64,000 bases of DNA from Chloroflexota bacterium (lineage in GTDB: Bacteria; Chloroflexota; Chloroflexia; Chloroflexales; Herpetosiphonaceae), in assembly GCA_020161265.1 (NCBI GenBank), contig JAIUOC010000006.1:401547-465546 (forward strand), in the 5' to 3' direction. Positions 52,227 to 59,140 of the stretch are shown here, piece after piece. The translations under genes were made by a program, and so were the position numbers. A model generated the notes under the pieces. The model saw only the letters and a list, made by a program, of their open reading frames with translations. It did not search any database and had not been told where the DNA came from. Position 1 is the stretch's first letter. Each line of letters starts with the position of its first letter.

Positions 52227-52856
52227 ATGGCACAGGCAGTCGTGCGCGATATCGATAAAAATGATCCTGGGCGTGGCCTCGATTTACGCAAGCTAGGCAT
52301 GTGGACGTTCCTTGGCTCGGAAGTCTTTTTCTTCGGAGCTTTGGTTGTTACTCACCTCTCAATGCGTGGGGTTGTAGCACCATCATCAAGCAAAGCCAAC
52401 CTTGATGTTCAGGGCGTTCGTAATATGTTTGGCGATAATGTCCTGACCTCAATTCTAGCCTTCATCTTGTTGACCAGTAGTTTGACAATGGTGTTGGCGC
52501 TTGATGGGGTTAAAACCAACAATCAAAAGCGCTTCCGCTTCTGGTTGGGGGCAACCATCGCCTGTGGTTTGGTCTTCTTGGGTGGTCAAGTTTACGAGTT
52601 CTATCACATTGTTCACGAATATAATGTAACCATTAAAAATATGATGTTTGGCTCGACCTTCTTTTTTGTAACCGGCTTCCACGGAACCCACGTTGCAGTT
52701 GGGGTGGTTTGGCTCACATCATTATTGGTTTCGGCAATTCGCCACCCTGAGCGCTACAATGCTGGCAATTATATGGCTGTCGAGCTAGGCGGCTTGTACT
52801 GGCACTTTGTGGACTTAGTGTGGGTCTTGATCTTTACGGTGATCTATCTGATCTAA
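52227..52856 (+). CDS. coxC: Cytochrome c oxidase subunit III
   Basis: 209 aa from ATG 52227 (GGGAGA upstream); the frame is open 18 codons further back but those lack conservation. Seen: LGMWTFLGSEVFFFGALVVT, QVYEFYHIVHEYN, FFFVTGFHGTHVAVGVVWL and GGLYWHFVDLVWVLIFTVIY, the standard subunit III blocks with E and H near the lipid pocket. Five membrane helices. It stabilises subunit I. Follows coxA by 60 bases. Confidence 0.97.
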   Translation: MAQAVVRDIDKNDPGRGLDLRKLGMWTFLGSEVFFFGALVVTHLSMRGVVAPSSSKANLDVQGVRNMFGDNVLTSILAFILLTSSLTMVLALDGVKTNNQKRFRFWLGATIACGLVFLGGQVYEFYHIVHEYNVTIKNMMFGSTFFFVTGFHGTHVAVGVVWLTSLLVSAIRHPERYNAGNYMAVELGGLYWHFVDLVWVLIFTVIYLI

Positions 52857-52881
52857 CCATTATTTATCCAAGGAGTACATA

Positions 52882-53214
52882 ATGGCCCACGGTCATGATG
52901 AACACGCCCCAACCGAACACGAAGCCCATCACAGCCATGCTAAGTTGTATGTGATCATTTTCTTTGTCTTGTTGGTGATGACAGGGATTGAAATTGCCCT
53001 GCCGATCATCAACAAAGCTGAGATTATGGCCAAACAATTAGAAGTCGCCTTGTTGCTTGGATTGATGACAATCAAAGGCGCAATTGTAATGATGTTCTAT
53101 ATGCACCTTAAAGGCGATCGCCGCATGTTTGGGACGCTGTTTGTCTTCCCAATTGTGTGTGTGCTGTTGATGATGCTGGGCTTCTTTGCCCTGTTCCAAC
53201 CAGAATTATGGTAA
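52882..53214 (+). CDS. Cytochrome c oxidase subunit IV
   Basis: 110 aa. A His-rich cytoplasmic N-terminus (MAHGHDEHAPTEHEAHHSHA) is followed by three membrane helices, including LGLMTIKGAIVMMFYMHLKG, the hallmark of the COX4_pro small subunit. It aids assembly and stability of the complex. The gene follows subunit III with AAGGAG just upstream and is four bases before the CtaG start. Confidence 0.93.
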   Translation: MAHGHDEHAPTEHEAHHSHAKLYVIIFFVLLVMTGIEIALPIINKAEIMAKQLEVALLLGLMTIKGAIVMMFYMHLKGDRRMFGTLFVFPIVCVLLMMLGFFALFQPELW

Positions 53215-53218
53215 ACAA

Positions 53219-54031
53219 ATGAATGACTGGACGCTTGATTGGCCGCTGCTTTTTGGCTTAATCGCCGCAACAGTTGGCTATCTCTGGGCTGTTGGCCCAG
53301 GTCGCAAGCGCCTAGGCGGGCCAGCAGCCTTCCCAGTCGGGAAGGCTGTTGCCTTCTTAAGCGGCTTGTTAGCCCTTGGTTTGTCGATCATGTCACCAAT
53401 TGGCATTTGGGCTGATCGCTATCTTTTTACGATGCACATGGTTCAACATATGATTTTGACCATGTTTTGTGCCCCCATGTTGTTAATTGGCATCCCTGAG
53501 TGGCTGCTGCGGCCATTGGTGCAATTGCCATGGGTCTATACCATTCTGCGTTTTGCTGTTAACCCAATCGTGGCGTTTAGTGCCTTTAATATTTCCTTCA
53601 ATGGCTGGCACTTTCCCCAATTCTACGATTTGGCTTTGCGCAACGAGTTGGTGCATATTCTCGAACATCAAATGATGATGGGTAGCGCAATTTTGTTGTG
53701 GGCACCATCGCTGATTCCGTTGCCCGAATTACGCTCATCGTATCCAGTGCAAATGCTCTATTACTTTGTGAATTCAATTATCCCAACGATTTTGGGCGCG
53801 TTGATCACCTTTGCTGATAGTGTGTTGTACCCAACCTACGAGCTAGCGCCACGAATTTGGGGCATCAGCGCGATTGCCGATCAACAAATTGGCGCGTTGA
53901 TTATGTGGATTCCTGGTGGCTCGATTTTTATCCTTGCCATTACCATCGCGTTCTTCAAATGGATGAACCGCGAGGATGAAGAGCAAAGCCTGCCGAGCAT
54001 TGCCGACCAAAAAGCGGCTGCTCGCCAGTAA
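53219..54031 (+). CDS. ctaG: caa3-type cytochrome oxidase assembly factor CtaG
   Basis: 270-aa membrane protein of the caa3_CtaG type with about seven helices. Seen: FTMHMVQHMILTMFCAPMLL, FNGWHFPQFYDLAL, LVHILEHQMMMGSAILLWAP and IWGISAIADQQIGALIMWIP, the conserved His-rich, copper-linked pattern. It helps insert copper into the oxidase. ATG at 53219 starts four bases after subunit IV; translational coupling explains the weak ribosome site. Confidence 0.92.
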   Translation: MNDWTLDWPLLFGLIAATVGYLWAVGPGRKRLGGPAAFPVGKAVAFLSGLLALGLSIMSPIGIWADRYLFTMHMVQHMILTMFCAPMLLIGIPEWLLRPLVQLPWVYTILRFAVNPIVAFSAFNISFNGWHFPQFYDLALRNELVHILEHQMMMGSAILLWAPSLIPLPELRSSYPVQMLYYFVNSIIPTILGALITFADSVLYPTYELAPRIWGISAIADQQIGALIMWIPGGSIFILAITIAFFKWMNREDEEQSLPSIADQKAAARQ

Positions 54032-54044
54032 ACCATAAGTATTC

Positions 54045-54078
54045 AAGACGCATTGGGTTGCAATGCGTCTTTCTATTT
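54045..54078. terminator. Intrinsic terminator after ctaG
   Basis: Arms AAGACGCATTG (54045-54055) and CAATGCGTCTT (54061-54071), followed by TCTATTTTA. It ends the oxidase operon and faces the convergent arsM. Confidence 0.85.
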
Positions 54079-54902
54079 TAGGCCTGTTTGTGTGCCCGAA
54101 TCAAGCACGATGTAAAGCGTTCAGCCAATTGCTGGCCTTGCAGATCGCTTAATCCTGCCAATTCCTCAGGCAACTTGCCGCCGATATCCGCTAAACTATA
54201 GCGATGGGTCACCTCGAAACTAATCTGTTGAAAGCCTGCTTGCTCTAAGAATTGTTGATATTGCTCACGAGTTGGCGCACCGGCAACACAACCAGCCCAG
54301 TTCATGGCTGCGCGTAAATTGGCTTCAGGCAAGGGAAAATCAGCCAAACTCCCATCGATCACAATATCCGAGATTGCCATATAGCCGCCAACTTTGAGCA
54401 CACGATAGGCCTCGCGCAAGGCCATTCCCTTATCGGGAGCGAGATTGATTACGCAATTGGAGATAATCACATCGACTTGCTCATTCTCAAGTGGCAGTTG
54501 CTCAATGTCGCCCTTCAAAAAAGCCACATTCTCAATCTGGGCTTTATGGGCATTCTGGCGAGCCAAATCAAGCATTGCATCGGTCATATCAACTCCATAG
54601 ACGAAGCCGCTTGGCCCAACTTGTTTGGCTGCAAGCAACACATCCAAACCGCCGCCAGAGCCAAGATCAAGCACGACCTGACCTGGTTGTAAGGCGGCTC
54701 GTACAACCGGATTGCCACAACCACGGGTGCTGTTGACCGCAGTCGTAGGCAAATCGGCGGTTGCTGTATCACGGTAGAGCGTGCTGCTTAGCGAAATATC
54801 ATGGCTGCTGCAACAACTAGTTTTTGGCTGTTCCTGCTGCACGTGCTCGGCCCATTCACCATAATAGGCTTGGACGCTGGCTTTAATCGATTGATCGTTC
54901 AT
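54078..54902 (-). CDS. arsM: Arsenite S-adenosylmethionine methyltransferase
   Basis: 274-aa cytoplasmic enzyme that methylates As(III). SAM binding: VVLDLGSGGGLDVLLAAKQV (motif I). Arsenic-binding cysteines: SCCSSHD near residues 29-31, ISNCVINLAPDKG and NWAGCVAGAPT, the ArsM set. TRGCGNPV carries another conserved Cys. ATG at 54902 follows GGAGGAG. An ArsR-type box at 54916-54931 lies directly before its ribosome site. Confidence 0.95.
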   Translation of the reverse strand: MNDQSIKASVQAYYGEWAEHVQQEQPKTSCCSSHDISLSSTLYRDTATADLPTTAVNSTRGCGNPVVRAALQPGQVVLDLGSGGGLDVLLAAKQVGPSGFVYGVDMTDAMLDLARQNAHKAQIENVAFLKGDIEQLPLENEQVDVIISNCVINLAPDKGMALREAYRVLKVGGYMAISDIVIDGSLADFPLPEANLRAAMNWAGCVAGAPTREQYQQFLEQAGFQQISFEVTHRYSLADIGGKLPEELAGLSDLQGQQLAERFTSCLIRAHKQA

Positions 54903-54915
54903 GATTCACTCCTCC

Positions 54916-54931
54916 ATTGAAAAAATTCAAT
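54916..54931. promoter_or_regulatory. ArsR-type operator before arsM
   Basis: ATTGAAAAAATTCAAT, a 6-4-6 palindrome (ATTGAA-N4-TTCAAT), ends 13 bases before the arsM ATG. It is identical to 55381-55396. Confidence 0.75.
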
Positions 54932-54947
54932 CTTGCTAGCAAAAAAA

Positions 54948-55370
54948 TTAGGCTAGATGTTTAACCATCAAAGTTGCGCTGCTGCAAATGCTGCCCCACT
55001 GCACCGAGGCATGCAGGCGCGAATCAGCCTCGGCTCGCTCGATTGGCTGGTAGCCGTGGGCAGCAAAAAATTTGGCGGCGCTGGCGGTCAAAAGATAGAG
55101 TGTTTGCAAGCCAAGTTGTTGGGCCTGTTGCTCCAAAGCATCCAACAAAGCCGCGCCCAAGCCTTGGTTTTGTTGATCTGGCCTAACTGCGACCGAGCGT
55201 AATAAGCCAAGCTCGCCGTAGATTTCAAGTGCGCCACCAGCTTGTAGATTGGCGTTTTGCCACCAGCCATAGGCCTGGGCCGTGGCTAAACCTTCGTTAC
55301 CCAAGCCGACTGTGTTCAATAAATGCTCGAATGTTGATTGTTGATCTGAAGCGATTAGTTCAAGTTGCAT
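54948..55370 (-). CDS. ArsN2-like GNAT acetyltransferase
   Basis: 140-aa GNAT protein of the arsenic-linked ArsN2 type. GELGLLRSVAVRPDQQNQGL holds the acetyl-CoA loop (Q-x-x-G-L/Q-G-A), then LQTLYLLTASAAKFFAAHGY and VQWGSICSSATLMVKHLA with the terminal Cys-Ser-Ser-Ala. ArsN1 acetylates phosphinothricin-like or arsinothricin compounds; ArsN2 substrate is less certain. ATG at 55370 follows AGGAT. It sits between arsR and arsM and has its own ArsR-type box (55381-55396). Confidence 0.8.
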   Translation of the reverse strand: MQLELIASDQQSTFEHLLNTVGLGNEGLATAQAYGWWQNANLQAGGALEIYGELGLLRSVAVRPDQQNQGLGAALLDALEQQAQQLGLQTLYLLTASAAKFFAAHGYQPIERAEADSRLHASVQWGSICSSATLMVKHLA

Positions 55371-55380
55371 AGGCCATCCT

Positions 55381-55396
55381 ATTGAAAAAATTCAAT
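55381..55396. promoter_or_regulatory. ArsR-type operator before the arsN2-like gene
   Basis: Exact copy of 54916-54931, ending ten bases before the ATG at 55370. Confidence 0.75.
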
Positions 55397-55405
55397 TCAA
55401 AAGCC

Positions 55406-55430
55406 AAAAAAAAGCTAGCCCAAGGCTAGC
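55406..55430 (-). terminator. Intrinsic terminator overlapping the arsR stop
   Basis: GCTAGC (55425-55430), 5-nt loop, GCTAGC (55414-55419), then eight Ts on the minus strand. It lies between arsR and the arsN2-like gene and includes the arsR TAG. Confidence 0.8.
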
Positions 55431-55785
55431 GATTCCAGGTATCCAAGTGGCGGTTGATCCGGGCTTTGAGGCTGGCAAGGCGTTCGCGTTCAACCCGATA
55501 ATAGGCCCACGGGCCACGTCGTTCGCAACTGACCAAGCCGGCCTCGCGCAACAACTTAAGATGATACGAGACAGTTGGCTGCTTGACCGCGACCGCTGCC
55601 TCCAGATCGCAGACGCAAACGTCCTCAGTTGAGTTGGTTAGCAGCGTCAGCAATTGCACCCGCACCGGATGCGCGAACACCTGAAAATCGGCGCTAATCG
55701 CCTCGGCTTCAGTTTCGTTCAAGCCAGCGCTGGCAGGCGCACAACAGCCAGTAGTTTGGGCAATCAGTTCAATAATGCCAGTCAT
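55426..55785 (-). CDS. arsR: ArsR-family arsenic-responsive repressor
   Basis: 119-aa winged-helix repressor. The metal site CVCDLEAAVAVKQPTVSYHL (helix alpha-3, C-V-C-D-L) is the classic As(III)-sensing type. A second cysteine pair GCCAPAS near the N-terminus may add a ligand. LKLLREAGLVSCERRGPWAYYRV is the recognition wing. ATG at 55785 follows GGAGG. Its promoter (55804-55832) overlaps the ArsR box, so it is autorepressed, and the identical boxes before the two downstream genes bring them under the same control. Confidence 0.93.
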   Translation of the reverse strand: MTGIIELIAQTTGCCAPASAGLNETEAEAISADFQVFAHPVRVQLLTLLTNSTEDVCVCDLEAAVAVKQPTVSYHLKLLREAGLVSCERRGPWAYYRVERERLASLKARINRHLDTWNR

Positions 55786-55803
55786 AATTCAGCCTCCAAT
55801 AGC

Positions 55804-55832
55804 ACTATAGCACGCTTATCGAATTAATTCAA
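55804..55832 (-). promoter_or_regulatory. arsR promoter
   Basis: Minus-strand TTGAAT (55832-55827), 17 bases, TATAGT (55809-55804), followed by GGAGG before the ATG at 55785. The ArsR-type box covers the -35. Confidence 0.7.
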
Positions 55833-55833
55833 T
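55818..55833. promoter_or_regulatory. ArsR-type operator at the arsR promoter
   Basis: ATCGAATTAATTCAAT, the same 6-4-6 layout with one change in the left arm relative to the two other boxes. Confidence 0.75.
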
Positions 55834-55834
55834 C

Positions 55835-56434
55835 TTATAATGCTTGGTTTTCAGAGTGAATTTTTTGATTGGCCCAGTGAGCTTCTACGAGTGCTGCTTG
55901 TTTAATCGCCCCATCTGACATTGCACCATCAACCCCATTAGGTTGCCACCACACCCGTCCACGCAACAGTTTTGGATAACGAATTGCTAAGATTAATGCA
56001 TCAGCAGCATCGGTATACATGGAACCTTCGTAAAGAAAATGTATTCCATTAAGCGTATAGATTCCTGCATCCTCATCAATACATAGTGCGCTCATTTCGC
56101 CTACGTCGCCAATGATCCAGAGTCTCTTCTGAAGCAAGTCTTCATAGGGCTGCAAGTGTTCATGGTTAATCTCAAAATCAACAAAACCAGGATCAAACAG
56201 AATCCTTGATGGCCCATAAGCGCGGGGCGTTACATCTGGTGGATGGACTGTCAACCCACCGAATGAGCGCAGCACAGTTTCAACAATTGGATGCCATACA
56301 AACCCAGATTCAAGATATTGCTGTTGCCACTGCGTAAGCTCAAACTTGCGTTCAGGATACCAACCTGCGTCAAGAAATGCTTGATAAACTCGTGGATCAT
56401 GCAGAAAACCTTCAATAATCGGGTCTAGTGCCAT
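55835..56434 (-). CDS. SUKH-3-like immunity protein
   Basis: 199 aa from ATG 56434, behind GAGGT. AFLDAGWYPERKFELTQWQQ, VLRSFGGLTVHPP, ILFDPGFVDFEINHEHLQPY, LWIIGDVGEMSALCIDEDAG and IYTLNGIHFLYEGSMYTDAA follow the SUKH-3 order (GW-x-x-x-R, FGGL, FDP, G-x-x-G-x, L-x-I-D-x-x-G-x-Y). SUKH proteins neutralise secreted or contact-delivered toxins. No toxin is adjacent, so this is an orphan immunity gene or a repurposed domain. It lies on the same strand, directly upstream of arsR, with its stop at the arsR promoter. Confidence 0.75.
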   Translation of the reverse strand: MALDPIIEGFLHDPRVYQAFLDAGWYPERKFELTQWQQQYLESGFVWHPIVETVLRSFGGLTVHPPDVTPRAYGPSRILFDPGFVDFEINHEHLQPYEDLLQKRLWIIGDVGEMSALCIDEDAGIYTLNGIHFLYEGSMYTDAADALILAIRYPKLLRGRVWWQPNGVDGAMSDGAIKQAALVEAHWANQKIHSENQAL

Positions 56435-56529
56435 TGTAAATACCTCATATCGATACGTCCATGGTTTGCTCATACCTAAAATCCATCGTAAGGCCGATTT
56501 GCATAGTTACTCAATATTTTATTATTCAA

Positions 56530-56548
56530 TTATTCAATTATTGAATAA
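56530..56548. promoter_or_regulatory. 19-bp palindrome before the ArsR-HTH/DUF2087 gene
   Basis: TTATTCAATTATTGAATAA is a perfect palindrome with an extra half-site ATTCAAT at 56524-56530. It ends 17 bases before the ATG at 56565. The half-site TTCAAT is the same hexamer as in the ars operators but in the opposite arrangement. Confidence 0.55.
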
Positions 56549-56564
56549 ATTAGTGAGAAATAGT

Positions 56565-57854
56565 ATGCAACTTCAATCATCATCAATCGCTGATAGCCTT
56601 AACACGCTGCAATTGCTCAATCGGGCAGCAACAATTCGCGGGGCTTCAGCTTGGGTTCAACGGACGGCGCAGGCGCTTAGCGCCAAACAATTGGCCGATA
56701 ATCAATTGGTGGCAAGTTTGGGCTTTGGTTTATTGCCGCAAAACCCTAGCCAACCCATGGACGAGTTTTTGGCTGAGCTAGGCAGCAGCGATCCAAATCA
56801 ATGGGTCGCTCAACTCCAACAACAGCTGCTCGAACTGAGTGCGAGTGCTGGGCCACTCACCAGCGAACGGCTGTGGCAGGCCTTGCGTAATGCTGGCATT
56901 TATAGCGAACTTGCGACCCAACAAGAACTTTTGGCGGTGATGCAACAGCCAGATCAATTGTTGGCGCGGGTTTGCCAACACCTTGAGCATATGTGGCAAC
57001 GTTGCTTGCAAGCCGAGTGGCAACAAGCTCAAACCACAATCAGCCAGCTTAATCGCCAGCTTCAAGCCCAAATTCCGAATGAAGCCGCACTCAAAGGTTT
57101 TCGCCAAAGCTTAGGCTATGCAGTTAATCAAGAGTGGCAGCAATTACAGGGGCAACGCCAAATCGTACTGTTTGCCGCGACCCAAAATGGCAGCCTAACG
57201 ACGTTTTTGGCTGATCGCCAGCGTTTGTGGGTTGGCATTGGTTTTGGCATCAGTAACGAGCTTCAGCCACGGGTAGTTAGCCGCAACGAGTTATTATTTC
57301 GCTTGCAAGCGCTCGCCGATGCCGCGCGGATTCAAATTATGGAGCTTTTGGCGCAGGGCGAATTATCGGCTCAAGCGATTATCAGCCAAACCCAACTACC
57401 GCAATCGAGCGTTTCGCGCCATTTGAATATTTTGCGCAATGCTGGCTTTGTGCAGGAGCGGCGGGCGGGCGGCGCAACCAAGAGCTATCGCTTGGTCACA
57501 AGCCACATTGGGGCAACCTTTGCGGCGCTTGAGCAAACGCTGAATCAAGCAAGCGCAAGCCCAAGCAGCCCAGCTCAAGTAGCATCAGCAGTGCCAACCA
57601 GCATTCAACGCTTTTTCAATCGTGAGGGGCGCATGGTCACTTGGCCCAGCAAACATATTGATCGCATTCCAATTTTGGAGTATTTTGCCCAGCAATTTGA
57701 GTTTGGCCGTGAATATAGCGAACGCGAAATTAACGAGCTGCTGAAGCCGCACACTGGCAGCGATGTGGCTAACCTGCGGCGCTATTTGATCGATGTTAAG
57801 CTGTTCGAGCGCGATGGGACTGGCTCACGTTATTGGCGCAAAAAGGAAGAGTAG
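56565..57854 (+). CDS. ArsR-type HTH protein with C-terminal DUF2087
   Basis: 429 aa from ATG 56565. Residues 1-230 form an unrecognised helical domain rich in Gln and Leu. Residues about 240-310 are a winged helix (LADAARIQIMELLAQGELSA, then QSSVSRHLNILRNAGFVQER). The last 75 residues are DUF2087: GRMVTWPSKHIDRIPILEYF, YSEREINELLKPHTGSDVAN and LRRYLIDVKLFERDGTGSRY. Such proteins are transcription factors whose ligand is unknown. No metal-binding Cys pair is present, so it is not an arsenic sensor. The palindrome at 56530-56548 suggests autoregulation. Confidence 0.85.
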   Translation: MQLQSSSIADSLNTLQLLNRAATIRGASAWVQRTAQALSAKQLADNQLVASLGFGLLPQNPSQPMDEFLAELGSSDPNQWVAQLQQQLLELSASAGPLTSERLWQALRNAGIYSELATQQELLAVMQQPDQLLARVCQHLEHMWQRCLQAEWQQAQTTISQLNRQLQAQIPNEAALKGFRQSLGYAVNQEWQQLQGQRQIVLFAATQNGSLTTFLADRQRLWVGIGFGISNELQPRVVSRNELLFRLQALADAARIQIMELLAQGELSAQAIISQTQLPQSSVSRHLNILRNAGFVQERRAGGATKSYRLVTSHIGATFAALEQTLNQASASPSSPAQVASAVPTSIQRFFNREGRMVTWPSKHIDRIPILEYFAQQFEFGREYSEREINELLKPHTGSDVANLRRYLIDVKLFERDGTGSRYWRKKEE

Positions 57855-57856
57855 AG

Positions 57857-57985
57857 TTTTAACCGCGAAGAGCGCGAAGAACGCTAAGTAATGTTAATAT
57901 CTAACTCCTTCGTGTGCTTCGTGTGCTTCGTGGTTAAAAATGATCGTTGTCCTTTATGCTCTATGTTCTATGCTCTATGCTCTTT
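57857..57985. repeat. CTTCGTG and TATGTTC composite repeat
   Basis: ACCGCGAAGAGCGCGAAGAA (57861-57880), CTTCGTGTGCTTCGTGTGC (about 57910-57929), and TATGCTCTATGTTCTATGC (57956-57974), filling the gap up to the methyltransferase stop. Confidence 0.75.
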
Positions 57986-57996
57986 TGACCCCTGCG

Positions 57997-59070
57997 CTAC
58001 TTCTTGCGGAATAGAAAAATATACTCGTGCTTGAAGATATAAAAGCCGCCGACCAAGGCCCGATAGCGCCACAGCTCTTTTTGATGGCGCTTGCCAGTGG
58101 TATCTTCAAAGTTTTTAACAATGATACTTTTGAGTTGAAAGCCTTGTTGCTGCACAACTTCCATGGTGCGAAACCCGAGGGCCACCCACTCGCCATGCAT
58201 ATATTTATCGCCGATAATCACCGCCAGATGTCGCCCGCGTTGCAAAACAGGCTTAACTTGAGCTACTGCTGCCGCCATTTGCCCCAGAAAATCCTCAACT
58301 GACAGTGCGTTGGATAAATCGCGTTCATCGTCGCTGAAGTTGATAATATCGAAATAAGGCGGGTGCATAATTGCTAGTTGCACATGGCGCTGGCCATAAT
58401 CTGCCAACAAGCTTTGCCAATTGATTGTGGTGCAATCGCCATGGACTGAACGCGCCACAATCGCCAGTGGATTTGGCTCGCGCTCAACCGCTTGGTTGGC
58501 ATACTCGACCATGTGCGGCTGTAATTCAACGCCTAGGACATTGCGACCCAAGCGTTGGCCTTCGATTAACGTTGTGCCGGAGCCAGCAAAGGTATCGATT
58601 ACCCAATCGCCCTGTTTGGTATAACGCCGCATCAGCTGATTGGGAATTTGCGGCACAAAATTGCCCCAATAGCCCGCCGAATGCACTCCTGAGCCATCGC
58701 GACGGTCGATCATCCACAAGCTATCGGTGTTAATATCGTCGTATTCCTTCCAACGATTGAGGTTAATATCGTTGATCGCGGTGGTGCGCACGGTGGCAAT
58801 GCTCCGAGCCAGCCGATCGATATAGTAATGCGCTCGTTCGAGGGTCTGGGCCTCGCTAATTTGCTGTAACTCACCTAACAAAAAAGCATAATCAAACGCG
58901 ACACTTTCGGCCTGATCAGCGATCCCATCAGCATAATCGGCCAAGTGCGAGGTGGTAGCGAGAATACTAGCGCGGAGTGCGACGAGGGCTGTGAGATCAC
59001 GCCAACCAGCCAGAAGATTGAGCAAACGTGGTTTGCGAAACCAAAGCAACCGATCCATGCAATCACCCAT
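57997..59070 (-). CDS. Solitary DNA methyltransferase (N6-adenine or N4-cytosine)
   Basis: About 357 aa. Motif I VIDTFAGSGTTLIEGQRLGR precedes the catalytic motif IV, LAIMHPPYFDIINFSDDERD. HPPY replaces the usual DPPY or SPPY. Motif order (I before IV) and the late WVALGFRTMEVVQQQGFQLK fit the beta-type amino-methylases. The N-terminal 130 residues are helical with no recognised target domain. No restriction enzyme is adjacent, so a regulatory or orphan role is likely. Start: ATG 59070 (GAGAA upstream) or ATG 59058; both are compatible. Confidence 0.82.
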   Translation of the reverse strand: MGDCMDRLLWFRKPRLLNLLAGWRDLTALVALRASILATTSHLADYADGIADQAESVAFDYAFLLGELQQISEAQTLERAHYYIDRLARSIATVRTTAINDINLNRWKEYDDINTDSLWMIDRRDGSGVHSAGYWGNFVPQIPNQLMRRYTKQGDWVIDTFAGSGTTLIEGQRLGRNVLGVELQPHMVEYANQAVEREPNPLAIVARSVHGDCTTINWQSLLADYGQRHVQLAIMHPPYFDIINFSDDERDLSNALSVEDFLGQMAAAVAQVKPVLQRGRHLAVIIGDKYMHGEWVALGFRTMEVVQQQGFQLKSIIVKNFEDTTGKRHQKELWRYRALVGGFYIFKHEYIFLFRKK

Positions 59071-59140
59071 GAACAATTCTCAAGCGGGGCTGGTTTGTGC
59101 AACCAACCCCGACAAACGTTTACCGTGCGAGATGCTTATT

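Noticed and set aside
49015..54031. Cytochrome oxidase operon as unusual
   Set aside because: Order II-I-III-IV-CtaG with a cytochrome c fusion is standard for caa3 oxidases.
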